Program-made: the position numbers and the translations under genes
Notes under the pieces: generated by a model
Told to the model about the DNA's origin: nothing
Databases searched by the model: none
Seen by the model: the letters and a program-made list of their open reading frames with translations, nothing else
Assembly (NCBI RefSeq): GCF_024297145.1
Contig: NZ_JANCTC010000017.1
Span: 32,735-96,734 of the forward strand
Origin: Mesorhizobium sp. LMG 17147
GTDB taxonomy: Bacteria > Pseudomonadota > Alphaproteobacteria > Rhizobiales > Rhizobiaceae
Direction of reading: 5' to 3'
DNA length: 64,000 bases
Shown here: positions 51,393 to 59,764 of the stretch, in pieces
Layout: each line of letters starts with the position of its first letter
Numbering within the stretch: position 1 is the stretch's first letter

Positions 51393-52015
51393 ACAGTGCC
51401 GTGGCCCGTCCTCGCGCCATCGCTCTTTGCTCCGACAAGCCGCATTGTCATTGCTAGATATGTAGCGGTGACTTCGGCGATCGACAGCCGTTCGCCCGGC
51501 CGGAACCAGACGATGACGCCGGTCATCATCTGGATCAGCGCCATGGCGGTGAGCCCTGTGTCTTCGATGCTGAATAAGCCCGCTTCGACGCCGTCGCGCA
51601 GGATGGCGCGCAGCTCCTTCTCGTAGGCCGTGCGCATGCGCAGGATCTGCGTGAGTTTTTCGTGCGACAGGCTGCGCAGCTCCATGTTCGAGACATGGGT
51701 GGAATGGCGGCGTTCGATATGGAAAGCGATGTGGTTTTCGACATAGGCGGCAAGCCGGGTTGCCGGATCGGCGCCGACAGGGCGTGTTGCGCGCCACGCC
51801 TCGATCAAGCCTTCCATATGCTCACGCATCAGCGTGAACAGAAGGTCCTGCTTGGTCGGAAAATAGCGGTAAAGCGCCGCTGCCTGGACGCCAACCTCGG
51901 CCGCCAGCTGGCGCATCGACATCGCCTCGTAGCCGAGACGCGCAATCAGGCTGACCGCCGCCTCGCGGACCGCAGCTTCGGTCTTTTCTCCGTGGGAGCC
52001 GGTCGTACGCGCCAT
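51353..52015 (-). CDS. TetR-family regulator, probable leucine-catabolism repressor
   Basis: A 220-residue regulator. The N-terminal helix-turn-helix is 'AAVREAAVSLIARLGYEAMS' and 'GVQAAALYRYFPTKQDLLF' (about 15-60). The C-terminal ligand domain follows. It sits directly before the isovaleryl-CoA dehydrogenase gene on the same strand; TetR-type LiuQ regulators of leucine genes are known in other proteobacteria, so control of this block is likely. The last residues 'FERAKDALAL' come from the repeat at 51319-51392, so the native C-terminus was probably shorter. Confidence 0.82.
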   Translation of the reverse strand: MARTTGSHGEKTEAAVREAAVSLIARLGYEAMSMRQLAAEVGVQAAALYRYFPTKQDLLFTLMREHMEGLIEAWRATRPVGADPATRLAAYVENHIAFHIERRHSTHVSNMELRSLSHEKLTQILRMRTAYEKELRAILRDGVEAGLFSIEDTGLTAMALIQMMTGVIVWFRPGERLSIAEVTATYLAMTMRLVGAKSDGARTGHGTVRPFERAKDALAL

Positions 52016-52146
52016 GACGCAAAGCAATAAAACAAACGTTCAATTAATTCAAGGGCGGAGGCATGTGCGGCAGTAGCTTCAGGTTTGCTCTATCTGCACC
52101 CGGGAATTTTTGTGCGATGGAAGCGAATGAGCAGGATCGTGCTTTG

Positions 52147-52425
52147 CTAGGCAACAATCCTGAATCCCGCGGACGTGTTGCGTGCCTCGAGGTCCTCGAC
52201 ATCGACCTTCGAAACTGCTGCCCCTGGCGGCCCTTGCCAAAGCCGTTCGATCATTGTCGAGACCGCCGCACGGGTCCCGGCAATCAAGGCTGTCACCGAG
52301 CCGTCAACTTCGTTGCGCACCCACCCGGCGAGGCCAAGCGCCGACGCCTCGCGCCGCGCCCAGACCCGGTAGCTGACGCCTTGCACCTTGCCATATATGC
52401 GTACCTGTACAGTGCGGTCGGTCAT
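52147..52425 (-). CDS. acyP: Acylphosphatase
   Basis: A 92-residue enzyme that hydrolyses acyl phosphates. The catalytic signature is 'VRIYGKVQGVSYRVWARREA', with the conserved Arg, and 'LAGWVRNEVDGSVTALIAG', with the conserved Asn. Length is normal. The ATG at 52425 follows GGAGAGC; upstream frame is not part of the family. It lies on the same strand as the aminotransferase gene. Confidence 0.93.
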   Translation of the reverse strand: MTDRTVQVRIYGKVQGVSYRVWARREASALGLAGWVRNEVDGSVTALIAGTRAAVSTMIERLWQGPPGAAVSKVDVEDLEARNTSAGFRIVA

Positions 52426-52519
52426 CGCGCTCTCCATCCTCAGAGTCGAGTCTGGCGCATCGCCGTGCAAATTCAACCGCGCTGCCGCCCGGTCAGCCAC
52501 ACAATAGGGCGAAGGCTCT

Positions 52520-53626
52520 TCAGTTCCCCCGTGCTGCCGCCAGTGCGCCGGGCAGTTCCTCGGCAAAAATGTCGAGCTCGTGGTCGAGGCCGACGCTGAC
52601 CCGGATGCAGCGATCGAGCACCGGCACCATCGGCTTGCGGATGAAGACGTCGCGCGACAACAACGCCTGCAGCACCTTCAGCGCGAAGGCGCCGTCGCGG
52701 CCGCAATCGATAGTGATGAAATTGGTCGCCGAAGCCAGCGGCTTCAGCCCGTTCGCTTCGGCTATTGCGGCAATGCGCCGGCGGCCGGCGGCGACCTGCG
52801 CCACCACGCTTTCCAGCCAGGCCTGATCGGCAAGCGCCTCGACGCCGGCAATCTGCGCCATACGGCTGACGCCGTAATGATTGCGGATCTTCTCGAAATC
52901 GCGAATCACTTGGGCCTCCGCCACCGCATAGCCGCAGCGTATGCCGGCCAGCCCATAGGCCTTGGAGAAGGTGCGCATGCGGATGACGTTCGGCCGCGCG
53001 ACATCGATCGGCGGCAGTGCCGACGCGGGCCCTAATTCGCCATAGGCTTCGTCGAGCACCAGCATCGTGGTCTGCGGCAACGCGTCGATGAAGCGGCTGA
53101 GCTCGGCGGCTTCCCACCAGCTGCCCATCGGATTGTCCGGGTTGGACAGGTAGACCAGTGGCGCCTTCTCCCTGGCGACCGCAGCCAGCAGGCCGTCGAG
53201 GTTTTCCCGATCGTTCTCGTAGGGCACCGCGACCAATCGGCCGCCGACGCCGGCAACATGAAAGTTGAAGGTCGGATAGGCGCCGAGCGAGGTCACCACC
53301 GCGTCGCCGGGCGCCACATACATGCGCGCAACCAGGCTGAGCAGCCCGTCTATGCCTTCGCCGACGACGACGTTTTCGGCGCCGACGCCGAGATGCCTGG
53401 CTACGGCTACCTTCAAATCGTGATTGTCGGGGTCGCAATACATCCACATGTCGCCGGCAATCCCGGCCATGCGGGAAACGACGCGCGGCGAAGGGCCAAA
53501 GCTGCTCTCATTGGCGCCGATGCGGGCGCGAAAGGCGCGGCCGCGATCACGCTCCTGCGCCTCCGGGCCGACAAACGGCACCGTGGAGGGAAGCGCGGCG
53601 ATGAGCGGTGTAAGGGGAGGGCGCAT
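52520..53626 (-). CDS. HisC-like PLP-dependent aminotransferase
   Basis: A 368-residue class I/II aminotransferase. The internal-aldimine Lys222 is in 'RTFSKAYGLAGIRCGY', with 'YLSNPDNPMGSW' (about 159-170), 'LVLDEAYGEL' (about 189-198) and a terminal Arg in 'RCIRVSVGLDHELD'. Closest by pattern to histidinol-phosphate aminotransferase, but similar enzymes act on aromatic or other amino acids, and no his genes lie nearby. Cytoplasmic. Confidence 0.82.
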   Translation of the reverse strand: MRPPLTPLIAALPSTVPFVGPEAQERDRGRAFRARIGANESSFGPSPRVVSRMAGIAGDMWMYCDPDNHDLKVAVARHLGVGAENVVVGEGIDGLLSLVARMYVAPGDAVVTSLGAYPTFNFHVAGVGGRLVAVPYENDRENLDGLLAAVAREKAPLVYLSNPDNPMGSWWEAAELSRFIDALPQTTMLVLDEAYGELGPASALPPIDVARPNVIRMRTFSKAYGLAGIRCGYAVAEAQVIRDFEKIRNHYGVSRMAQIAGVEALADQAWLESVVAQVAAGRRRIAAIAEANGLKPLASATNFITIDCGRDGAFALKVLQALLSRDVFIRKPMVPVLDRCIRVSVGLDHELDIFAEELPGALAAARGN

Positions 53627-53695
53627 GGCGAAGGCTCGTTAAAAAAGGGGCCTTCTTGCTAGCCTGCCGGCTTGGCCTGCGCAAGTTCCGCGGCC

Positions 53696-53744
53696 GGCGG
53701 CAACGGTCAGGCTGGATTCTCCCGGGCCATTTTGCTAGCGAGGC
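53696..53744 (+). repeat. Conserved upstream segment of TPR-sulfotransferase 1
   Basis: These 49 bases are repeated at 55412-55460 with only two differences and no gaps. Both copies end directly at the ATGATG start of a sulfotransferase gene. The shared segment includes GGTCAGGCTGG and CATTTTGCTAGCGAG; the latter contains the presumed ribosome site. Confidence 0.7.
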
Positions 53745-55400
53745 ATGATGAGCAACCGACTGCCGCCCGCTTGGTCCAAGCACATAAAGTCCCGCCCGGC
53801 CCCGAAAGTGGAACCGCCGAAGGCGAAACCGTCGTCGCGCGCGCAGGCTGACGATGCGCTGCTGAAACAGGCGTATAGCTTTCAGCAGGCCAAGCGGTTG
53901 GCCGAGGCTAAGGAACTGTGCCGTCGCGTGCTGGAGCGCACGCCCAACCATCCCTTGGCTTTGTATATTATGGGCACGCTATTCATCGGGCTCGACGATG
54001 AAATGGCGCTGCGATATTTGGCCCGAGCCGTCGGCGAGGAGCCTCAAAACCCCTTTTATCACCTTAGTCTGGGTGAAACCTATCTGAAGGTCAGCGAATA
54101 TTCGCTCGCAATCAGGCATATTCAGCAAGCATTGAAGTTGAAGCCCGATTTGCTGGAAGCGCTTTGCGCGCTGGGACGCGCTTACGTCGAATTCGACAAG
54201 GCTGACATGGCTGTCCCGGTTTACGAGAAAGCGCTCAAGATCAACCGCGATCATCCTCGCGTTCGGACAGGACTGGCCAGCGCACTCACCGGTCTCGGTC
54301 GCGCGGACGAAGCCGAAATCTATCTGAAAGAGGCGATCGAACGTCGCATCGCGATGCCCGCCGCCTATAACGAGCTTGTGCATATGCGCAAATTCACCGA
54401 AGAGCCGGCTGAACTTAAGTTCATCCTGCGTGAATTGGGCAACCCAAAGCTTGACCCCGAAAGTGCGATGAGACTTCATCACGCTGCCGGCAAGGTGCTG
54501 AACGACCTTGGGCGCTACGAAGACGCGATGGATCACTTCCAGAAAGGCAAGCAGGCCGCAGGCTACAAGTTCGATCTGGAAACCTATCGCCGTTGGGTCG
54601 ACTCCACGATCGAGCTCTTCAACGCGGACATGGTGGCTGCCAAGGCGGGTCATGGGAGCCCATCGGAAGTGCCCGTGTTTGTACTGGGCATGCCCCGGTC
54701 AGGGACCACCCTGACCGAGCAGATTTGCGCGAGCCACCCGGATGTTCACGGCGCAGGAGAACTCAGCAAGCTAAGGCGAGCCGCAAATGCTATCGGCCTC
54801 ACGAAGGTTCCGTCACGAGCCTTGGGCCAATTGATCGTGCCGATCACCCCTGACGTGTCCAAAAGGTTGGCCGAGGAGCATTTGTCCTACCTTCGTGAGC
54901 GTGCGCCGACCGCACTTCGCGTCGTCGACAAAATGCCCCAAAACTTCGAACTGATCGGGCTCATAGGCCTCCTCTTTCCCAACGCGCGGATTATTCACTG
55001 TCGCCGTGACGCCATCGACAATTGCCTCTCGTGTTTTTTCCTGAATTTGTCCAAGGGACACAGCTACATCGCCGACCTGCAGACACTTGGGCTGTACTAC
55101 CGCGAATATGACCGCCTGATGCGACATTGGGACAACGTTTTTCCGGGACGTATTTTCGAAAACCGCTACGAGACGCTGGTTGCGGATCAAGAGACACAGT
55201 CGCGCCGTCTGATCGACTATCTTGGATTGCCCTGGGACGATGCCTGCCTGCGCTTCTTCGACAAGGGCGGATCGGTCAATACGGCCAGTCGCTGGCAAGT
55301 CCGGCAGCCGATCTACAGTTCATCTGTCAAGCGCTGGAAAAACTATGAGAGCGCAATCCAGCCGCTGATCCAATCGCTCGGCGATCTCGCCGGTGTCTAA
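53745..55400 (+). CDS. TPR-repeat sulfotransferase, copy 1
   Basis: A 551-residue protein. Residues about 40-300 contain TPR-type repeats ('AKRLAEAKELCRRVLERTPN', 'LALYIMGTLFIGLDDEMALR', 'YEKALKINRDHPRVRTGLAS'). The sulfotransferase domain follows: the PAPS 5'-phosphosulfate loop 'GMPRSGTTLTEQICASHPDV' (PRSGTT at 317-322) and the 3'-phosphate site 'HCRRDAIDNCLSCF' (about 418-431). No signal peptide. It would move sulfate from PAPS to a sugar, lipid or protein. The substrate is unknown. Tandem with copy 2. Confidence 0.85.
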   Translation: MMSNRLPPAWSKHIKSRPAPKVEPPKAKPSSRAQADDALLKQAYSFQQAKRLAEAKELCRRVLERTPNHPLALYIMGTLFIGLDDEMALRYLARAVGEEPQNPFYHLSLGETYLKVSEYSLAIRHIQQALKLKPDLLEALCALGRAYVEFDKADMAVPVYEKALKINRDHPRVRTGLASALTGLGRADEAEIYLKEAIERRIAMPAAYNELVHMRKFTEEPAELKFILRELGNPKLDPESAMRLHHAAGKVLNDLGRYEDAMDHFQKGKQAAGYKFDLETYRRWVDSTIELFNADMVAAKAGHGSPSEVPVFVLGMPRSGTTLTEQICASHPDVHGAGELSKLRRAANAIGLTKVPSRALGQLIVPITPDVSKRLAEEHLSYLRERAPTALRVVDKMPQNFELIGLIGLLFPNARIIHCRRDAIDNCLSCFFLNLSKGHSYIADLQTLGLYYREYDRLMRHWDNVFPGRIFENRYETLVADQETQSRRLIDYLGLPWDDACLRFFDKGGSVNTASRWQVRQPIYSSSVKRWKNYESAIQPLIQSLGDLAGV

Positions 55401-55411
55401 GTTCGACGGCT

Positions 55412-55460
55412 GGCGGCAACGGTCAGGCTGGATTCTCCCGGACCATTTTGCTAGCGAGAC
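55412..55460 (+). repeat. Conserved upstream segment of TPR-sulfotransferase 2
   Basis: Second copy of the 49-base segment at 53696-53744, differing at two positions. It begins 12 bases after the copy 1 stop codon and so separates the two genes. Confidence 0.7.
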
Positions 55461-57116
55461 ATGATGAGCAACCGACTGCCGCCCGCTTGGTCCAAACACA
55501 TAAAGTCCCGTTCGGCGCCGAAAGTGCAGCCACAGAAAGTGAAATCGCCCTCGCGCGCGCAAGCTGACGACATGCTGCTGCGACAGGCGCTCGAACTTCA
55601 GCAAGCCAAGCGGCTCCCGGAGGCGGAGGAATTATGCCATCGCGTTCTCGCCCGCACGCCCAACCACCCGCTTTCGCTCTACATCCTCGGCACGTTGGGG
55701 CTCGGTGTCGACGATGAGTTGGCTCTCAAATATTTTGCGCGGGCAGTAAGCCAGACGCCTCAAAATCCATATTTCCACCTTAGCCTGGGAGAGGCCGGTC
55801 TGAAGCTTGGCGACAGCTTGCTTGCGATCAGGCACTTGCAGCGCGCCTGCGAATTGAAGCCCGATCTGGTGGAAGCGCTTTGCGGACTGGCGCGTGCCTA
55901 CGTCAACTTCGACAAGGCCGAGATGGCTTTGCCCCTTTACGAGAAGGCGCTAAGGATCAACGGCGACCATCCCATGGTCCGGATTGGTCTGGCTGGTGCG
56001 CTCACCAGCCTCGGCCGCATGGACGAAGCCAGAGCCTATCTCGATCAGGCAATAGAACGTCGCGTAGATGTTGGGGCAGCCTACAATTACCTGGTCGACA
56101 CGCAAAAGTTCACCGAAAAACCTGCCGAGCTCGACTCTATCCTGCGCGAACTCTCCAATCCCAAGCTCGAACCGGTTGCTGCATCGCAGCTCCATCACGC
56201 CGCAGGCAAAGTGCTGAACGATCTTCAGCGCTATGAAGAGGCGATGGATCACTTCAAGAGGGCGAAAAAGGCCGCTGGTCACGATTTCGACCTGGAGTAC
56301 TACCGCCGAAGCGTCGATTCCATGATCGAGATATTCAGCCCATCACTATTGGAAGCCAAGGCTGGCCACGGCAGTCCGTCCGAAGTGCCCGTGTTTGTGC
56401 TGGGCATGCCGCGGTCGGGTACGACGCTGACGGAGCAGATCTGCGCGAGCCATCCGGATGTCCATGGCGCCGGGGAGCTTACGAAGCTGCGGCGAATCGC
56501 GAACTCGATGGGCTTTAGGACACTCTCGGATGAGGACCTGCGCAGTTCGATCATGTCGATGACGAGGGATCAGTCGAGGGCGCTGGCCGAAGAATACCTG
56601 TCTTATCTGCGCCAGCATGCGCCTGCCGCGCTCCGCATCGTCGACAAAATGCCGCACAACTTCGAGTTTATCGGCGTGATTGGAATTCTCTTTCCCAACG
56701 CGCGCATCATTCATTGCCGGCGCGATGCCATCGACAATTGCGTCTCCTGCTTCGTCCTGCATTTCACCAAGGACCACGGCTACAACGCCGACCTTGAGAC
56801 ACTCGGGTTGTACTACCGTGAATATGATCGCTTGATGCGGCATTGGAATAAGGTCTTTCCCGGACGTATTTTCGAAAGCCGCTATGAGACGCTGGTTGCG
56901 GATCAAGAGACGCAAACGCGTCGTCTCATCGATCATCTCGGCTTGCCTTGGGACGATGCCTGCCTGCGCTTTTTCGAGAGGAGCGGGTCGGTCAATACTC
57001 CCAGCCGCTGGCAGGTGCGGCAGCCGATCTATAGTTCATCCGTCAAACGCTGGAAAAAGTACGAGGGCACGATCCAGCCACTGATTCACGCCTTGGGCGA
57101 CCTGGCCGTACTTTGA
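55461..57116 (+). CDS. TPR-repeat sulfotransferase, copy 2
   Basis: A 551-residue paralog, the same length as copy 1, roughly 70 percent identical by eye. The N-terminal 17 residues ('MMSNRLPPAWSKHIKSR') and the catalytic motifs ('GMPRSGTTLTEQICASHPDV', 'HCRRDAIDNCVSCF') are nearly the same, while the TPR part differs most. This points to different partners or acceptors and shared sulfate chemistry. The product of a tandem duplication. Confidence 0.85.
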   Translation: MMSNRLPPAWSKHIKSRSAPKVQPQKVKSPSRAQADDMLLRQALELQQAKRLPEAEELCHRVLARTPNHPLSLYILGTLGLGVDDELALKYFARAVSQTPQNPYFHLSLGEAGLKLGDSLLAIRHLQRACELKPDLVEALCGLARAYVNFDKAEMALPLYEKALRINGDHPMVRIGLAGALTSLGRMDEARAYLDQAIERRVDVGAAYNYLVDTQKFTEKPAELDSILRELSNPKLEPVAASQLHHAAGKVLNDLQRYEEAMDHFKRAKKAAGHDFDLEYYRRSVDSMIEIFSPSLLEAKAGHGSPSEVPVFVLGMPRSGTTLTEQICASHPDVHGAGELTKLRRIANSMGFRTLSDEDLRSSIMSMTRDQSRALAEEYLSYLRQHAPAALRIVDKMPHNFEFIGVIGILFPNARIIHCRRDAIDNCVSCFVLHFTKDHGYNADLETLGLYYREYDRLMRHWNKVFPGRIFESRYETLVADQETQTRRLIDHLGLPWDDACLRFFERSGSVNTPSRWQVRQPIYSSSVKRWKKYEGTIQPLIHALGDLAVL

Positions 57117-57338
57117 ACAAATGGGTAGTGTTCGGCAGGCCGAGGTCCGCCATGACTTGCTGCCGGGATCCTTTGATCCTGTAGGCCAGCACCGCAGATC
57201 GTGCCAAGGTTTTCATTTCCTTTACGTCCGACAAGCGGCGAGGCGAGCATTGCGATAGCTCAGCTCAGTCCTGCGATCGATGCTGAGCGGTAGCCTGTAT
57301 CCAAACATCGAGATTTGATGGCAGCGGCCCTATACGAA

Positions 57339-57363
57339 AACCCGGCGGTCGGCCCGCCGGGTT
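57339..57363 (-). terminator. Rho-independent terminator of porin 1
   Basis: AACCCGGCGG (57339-57348) and CCGCCGGGTT (57354-57363) form a perfect 10-bp stem. On the minus strand it is followed by TTCG after TT. It lies 25 bases beyond the porin stop. Confidence 0.75.
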
Positions 57364-57387
57364 CGATCTCAAATCAGGCTGGGACCG

Positions 57388-58539
57388 TTAGAATGAGCGC
57401 TGGAAGCGCAGCATCCCGCCGACGCTGTCCTTGTCGTCGGCATTGGTCCAGTTGCGATCGTAGGCTTTGTCAAACTGGCCGTCGCGGGCCCAATCGACTT
57501 CGGCAGTAATCGTGAGACCGGGAACGATATCGTAAGCAATGTTCGCAGCGACGCCGTAGTTTTTGTCATCGTCAGCGGAGGCCTGGAGATTGAACGAGGT
57601 CTTCTCGTTGATGGTGTAGGTGCCACCACCCCAGACTGCCCAGTTGCCGCCCCACTGCTTGTAGAAGTTGCGGTCGATGTTGTCGTCAGAGCCGTAGCCA
57701 GCCATGATGAACAGTGTCAGGTTCTGTATCGGCGTAACGTCGACGCGAACCTTACCGGCCCACTCTTCCCAGGTGCTGTCGTAGGCGGCGACACCGGTGA
57801 TCGAGCCCCAGCCCTGTGTGTATTTGATACCGCCGACGACATACGGGACATAGCTGTCGATGGAATCATTGCCGCTGTTGCTGTCTTGGAAAAGTCCGGG
57901 ATCGGCAGCGGCACTGCCCGAACCGGTTTCCAACGAAGCCACCGCCGAGAAGCCGTTTCCGGCATCGAAGTAATACTGGACGACATTGGTGTCGAAGCCG
58001 CCATAGGGAACCAGCGTATCCTGGATGACGTTGCCGGCGTACCCGATGAACGTGTCGAAGGCCGATTCGTCCTTACCAACGCGGAGACCACCGAGCTGGA
58101 CCCAGGCGAAGTTCAGCGAAACACTCGTTCCGCCATTGAAGTTGTCATCAAGGTAATCGTTGTGGTTACCCCAGTTGAAGCGCGTCTCGGTATAGGTCTT
58201 CAAGGTACCCATCTCGGTTTCCTGGCCGGTCCAGGTCTTCAGCGTGAAGCGGGCGTGCTTGTAGTAGGTATCCTGCGAGTCGCCGTCCTGCTGATCGGTG
58301 GTCTTTGCACCGTCGAATGAGCCGACGTCGCCAATGCCAATGTCATAGCGAACATAGCCGCCGATGCGCAGGCAGGTTTCGGTGCCGGGGATGTAGAAGT
58401 AACCAGCGCCGTAGACGTCGCAAATCTTGACGTATTCAGCGGGTTCCGGCTCGGCGACGACGACGGCGTCGGCGGCGCGCGCACCGGAAACTGCGATCAG
58501 TGCCGCAGCGGAGCCGAGAAGAAGGCTCTTGATGTTCAT
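57388..58539 (-). CDS. Alphaproteobacterial porin (Porin_2 type), copy 1
   Basis: A 383-residue outer membrane porin. Signal peptide 'LLLGSAAALIAVSGARAA' cleaves near residue 23. The mature part begins 'AVVVAEPEPAEYVKICDVYG' and shows the rhizobial porin features 'CLRIGGYVRYDIG', 'GGFDTNVVQYYFDAGNGFSA' and the terminal Phe in 'RFQRSF'. Forms trimeric channels for small hydrophilic solutes. The first 154 bp of gene and leader are identical to porin 2, in inverted orientation. The ribosome site is TGGAGGTCAG. Confidence 0.93.
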   Translation of the reverse strand: MNIKSLLLGSAAALIAVSGARAADAVVVAEPEPAEYVKICDVYGAGYFYIPGTETCLRIGGYVRYDIGIGDVGSFDGAKTTDQQDGDSQDTYYKHARFTLKTWTGQETEMGTLKTYTETRFNWGNHNDYLDDNFNGGTSVSLNFAWVQLGGLRVGKDESAFDTFIGYAGNVIQDTLVPYGGFDTNVVQYYFDAGNGFSAVASLETGSGSAAADPGLFQDSNSGNDSIDSYVPYVVGGIKYTQGWGSITGVAAYDSTWEEWAGKVRVDVTPIQNLTLFIMAGYGSDDNIDRNFYKQWGGNWAVWGGGTYTINEKTSFNLQASADDDKNYGVAANIAYDIVPGLTITAEVDWARDGQFDKAYDRNWTNADDKDSVGGMLRFQRSF

Positions 58540-58556
58540 TTTCTGACCTCCAGTCA
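58403..58556. repeat. 154-bp inverted repeat, arm 1 (porin 1 start)
   Basis: This segment, from the ribosome site through codon 45 or so of porin 1, is the exact reverse complement of 59611-59764 in porin 2 as far as I can compare base by base. The arms are separated by 1,054 bases containing tRNA-Ser. Confidence 0.75.
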
Positions 58557-58574
58557 GAATCGAACAAAAGAGCG

Positions 58575-58591
58575 ACACCTGCGGCAGGTGT
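58575..58591 (-). promoter_or_regulatory. Palindrome in the porin 1 leader
   Basis: ACACCTGC-G-GCAGGTGT is a perfect palindrome with one central base, 36 bases upstream of the porin 1 ATG. It could be a regulator site or a leader hairpin. Porin 2 lacks it, so the two porins probably differ in control. Confidence 0.4.
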
Positions 58592-58784
58592 TCTTGCGGT
58601 AATGAGTTGTTATTGCTTCATTTTTCGGAGAATCGTGGGATCTTGCGCTGGTCGTGAAAACATCACCGCAAACATCCGTGGGCGAAAAGCGTCCCGAAAA
58701 AAGCGCTGCCAACTAATTCTTTGACGCAGGAAGTTTTGACAGATTGGCTCACCCTTGTCGGTGGCGATCGCACACATTTCTCCC

Positions 58785-59000
58785 TTCGTCATTCCTGGGG
58801 CGGAGCAAGGAGCGAAGCGACGCAGCGCAGACCCCAGTTTACGTGTCACCACGGTGAAAGCTCTGCTTCAGCGCACCCTTTGGCGACTGCACTCGTCGAA
58901 CGACCATCCTGAGCCGCTGTATTCTTTGGCTTATGTCGCGGCATGGATCCCGGGGTCTTCGCGACGTCCCTTCGCTCCTGCTTTGCCCTGGGATAACGAA
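58785..59000. repeat. Inverted pair of RIME-like repeats, pair 1
   Basis: The unit TTCGTCATTCCTGGGGCGGA with GAGCGAAGCGACGCAGC (58785-58838) faces an inverted unit with GCATGGATCCCGGGG and CCTGGGATAACGAAG (58942-59000). Such intergenic mosaic elements are common in rhizobia. The pair lies between porin 1 and the tRNA gene. Confidence 0.7.
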
Positions 59001-59087
59001 GCTTGGAAGGCTTCGGAAACCAGGTTTTGCAGGGGATTCACGACAAGAATTGCAGGACTTGTCCTGCGAAGCCCGCAGGGCGTAGGG

Positions 59088-59178
59088 TGGCGGAGAGGAT
59101 GGGATTCGAACCCACGAGAAGCTTTTGACCTCTACTCCCTTAGCAGGGGAGCGCCTTCGACCACTCGGCCACCTCTCC
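59088..59178 (-). tRNA. tRNA-Ser (anticodon GCT)
   Basis: On the minus strand, acceptor arms GGAGAGG and CCTCTCC close a tRNA with the long variable arm of serine tRNAs. The anticodon GCT (complement at 59142-59144) is in the loop CTGCTAA. TTCGAATCC marks the T-loop, and CCA is encoded at 59088-59090. Length 91 bases including CCA. It decodes AGC and AGT. Confidence 0.97.
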
Positions 59179-59610
59179 GTTGCGCCGGTGGATAAAGAAA
59201 AGCGCCGGCACAATCAACAAGCTGGCGCAATTATCGTTGAAAAATCGACCCTTTGCGAAAGCGCCGCCCGGCGATGTGTCGATTCTGCGGCAATTCCCTG
59301 GTTCGCGACTCAGGCCATGGTCACATTTCGGGCCGACCATCGCCGGAATCCGCCGTTTGCAACGGCTTGCTGAGGGCCATTGGTTAACGGGACCTTTCGG
59401 AGTGAGGCCAAATCGTGTCATTTGTGCAACAACGTTGGGGGATAGCGCCAACACAAACCTTTTGCCTGTACGATGGTGGTTGAACGCCGCCGTCTCATGG
59501 GTAATGTCGGGTTTGAAGGAGCGGCGCGGTGCGCATCTTTTTCGGTAGTGGGGATGGGGCAGGGAACGCTGTCCTTCAGCAAAGAATACCCAGACCCGTT
59601 TTTTAACTTT
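59179..59610. other. Region between tRNA-Ser and porin 2
   Basis: No gene is supported here. It should hold the promoters of tRNA-Ser (minus strand) and porin 2 (plus strand). A T-run followed by AACTTTTGACTGGAGG leads into the porin ribosome site. Apparent reading frames here are short or antisense to the porin. Confidence 0.4.
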
Positions 59611-59764
59611 TGACTGGAGGTCAGAAAATGAACATCAAGAGCCTTCTTCTCGGCTCCGCTGCGGCACTGATCGCAGTTTCCGGTGCGCGCGCCGCCGACG
59701 CCGTCGTCGTCGCCGAGCCGGAACCCGCTGAATACGTCAAGATTTGCGACGTCTACGGCGCTGG
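59611..59764. repeat. 154-bp inverted repeat, arm 2 (porin 2 start)
   Basis: Exact reverse complement of 58403-58556 by eye, from TGACTGGAGG through GGCGCTGG. Beyond it the two porin genes diverge at many positions, so identity is sharply confined to this block. Confidence 0.75.

Noticed and set aside
52016..52060. Operator for the TetR regulator around AACGTT
   Set aside because: The core hexamer is palindromic but the flanks (ACA and CAA) do not pair, so support is too weak to list.
53745..57116. NodH-type Nod-factor sulfotransferase
   Set aside because: NodH is about 250 residues without TPR repeats, and no other nodulation genes or nod-box are present.
57043..57234. A 63-residue minus-strand frame overlapping the end of sulfotransferase copy 2 ('MKTLARSAVLAYRIKGSRQQ')
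   Set aside because: It overlaps a well-supported gene, has no clear ribosome site and no recognisable family; the downstream 57117-57338 also shows nothing else convincing.
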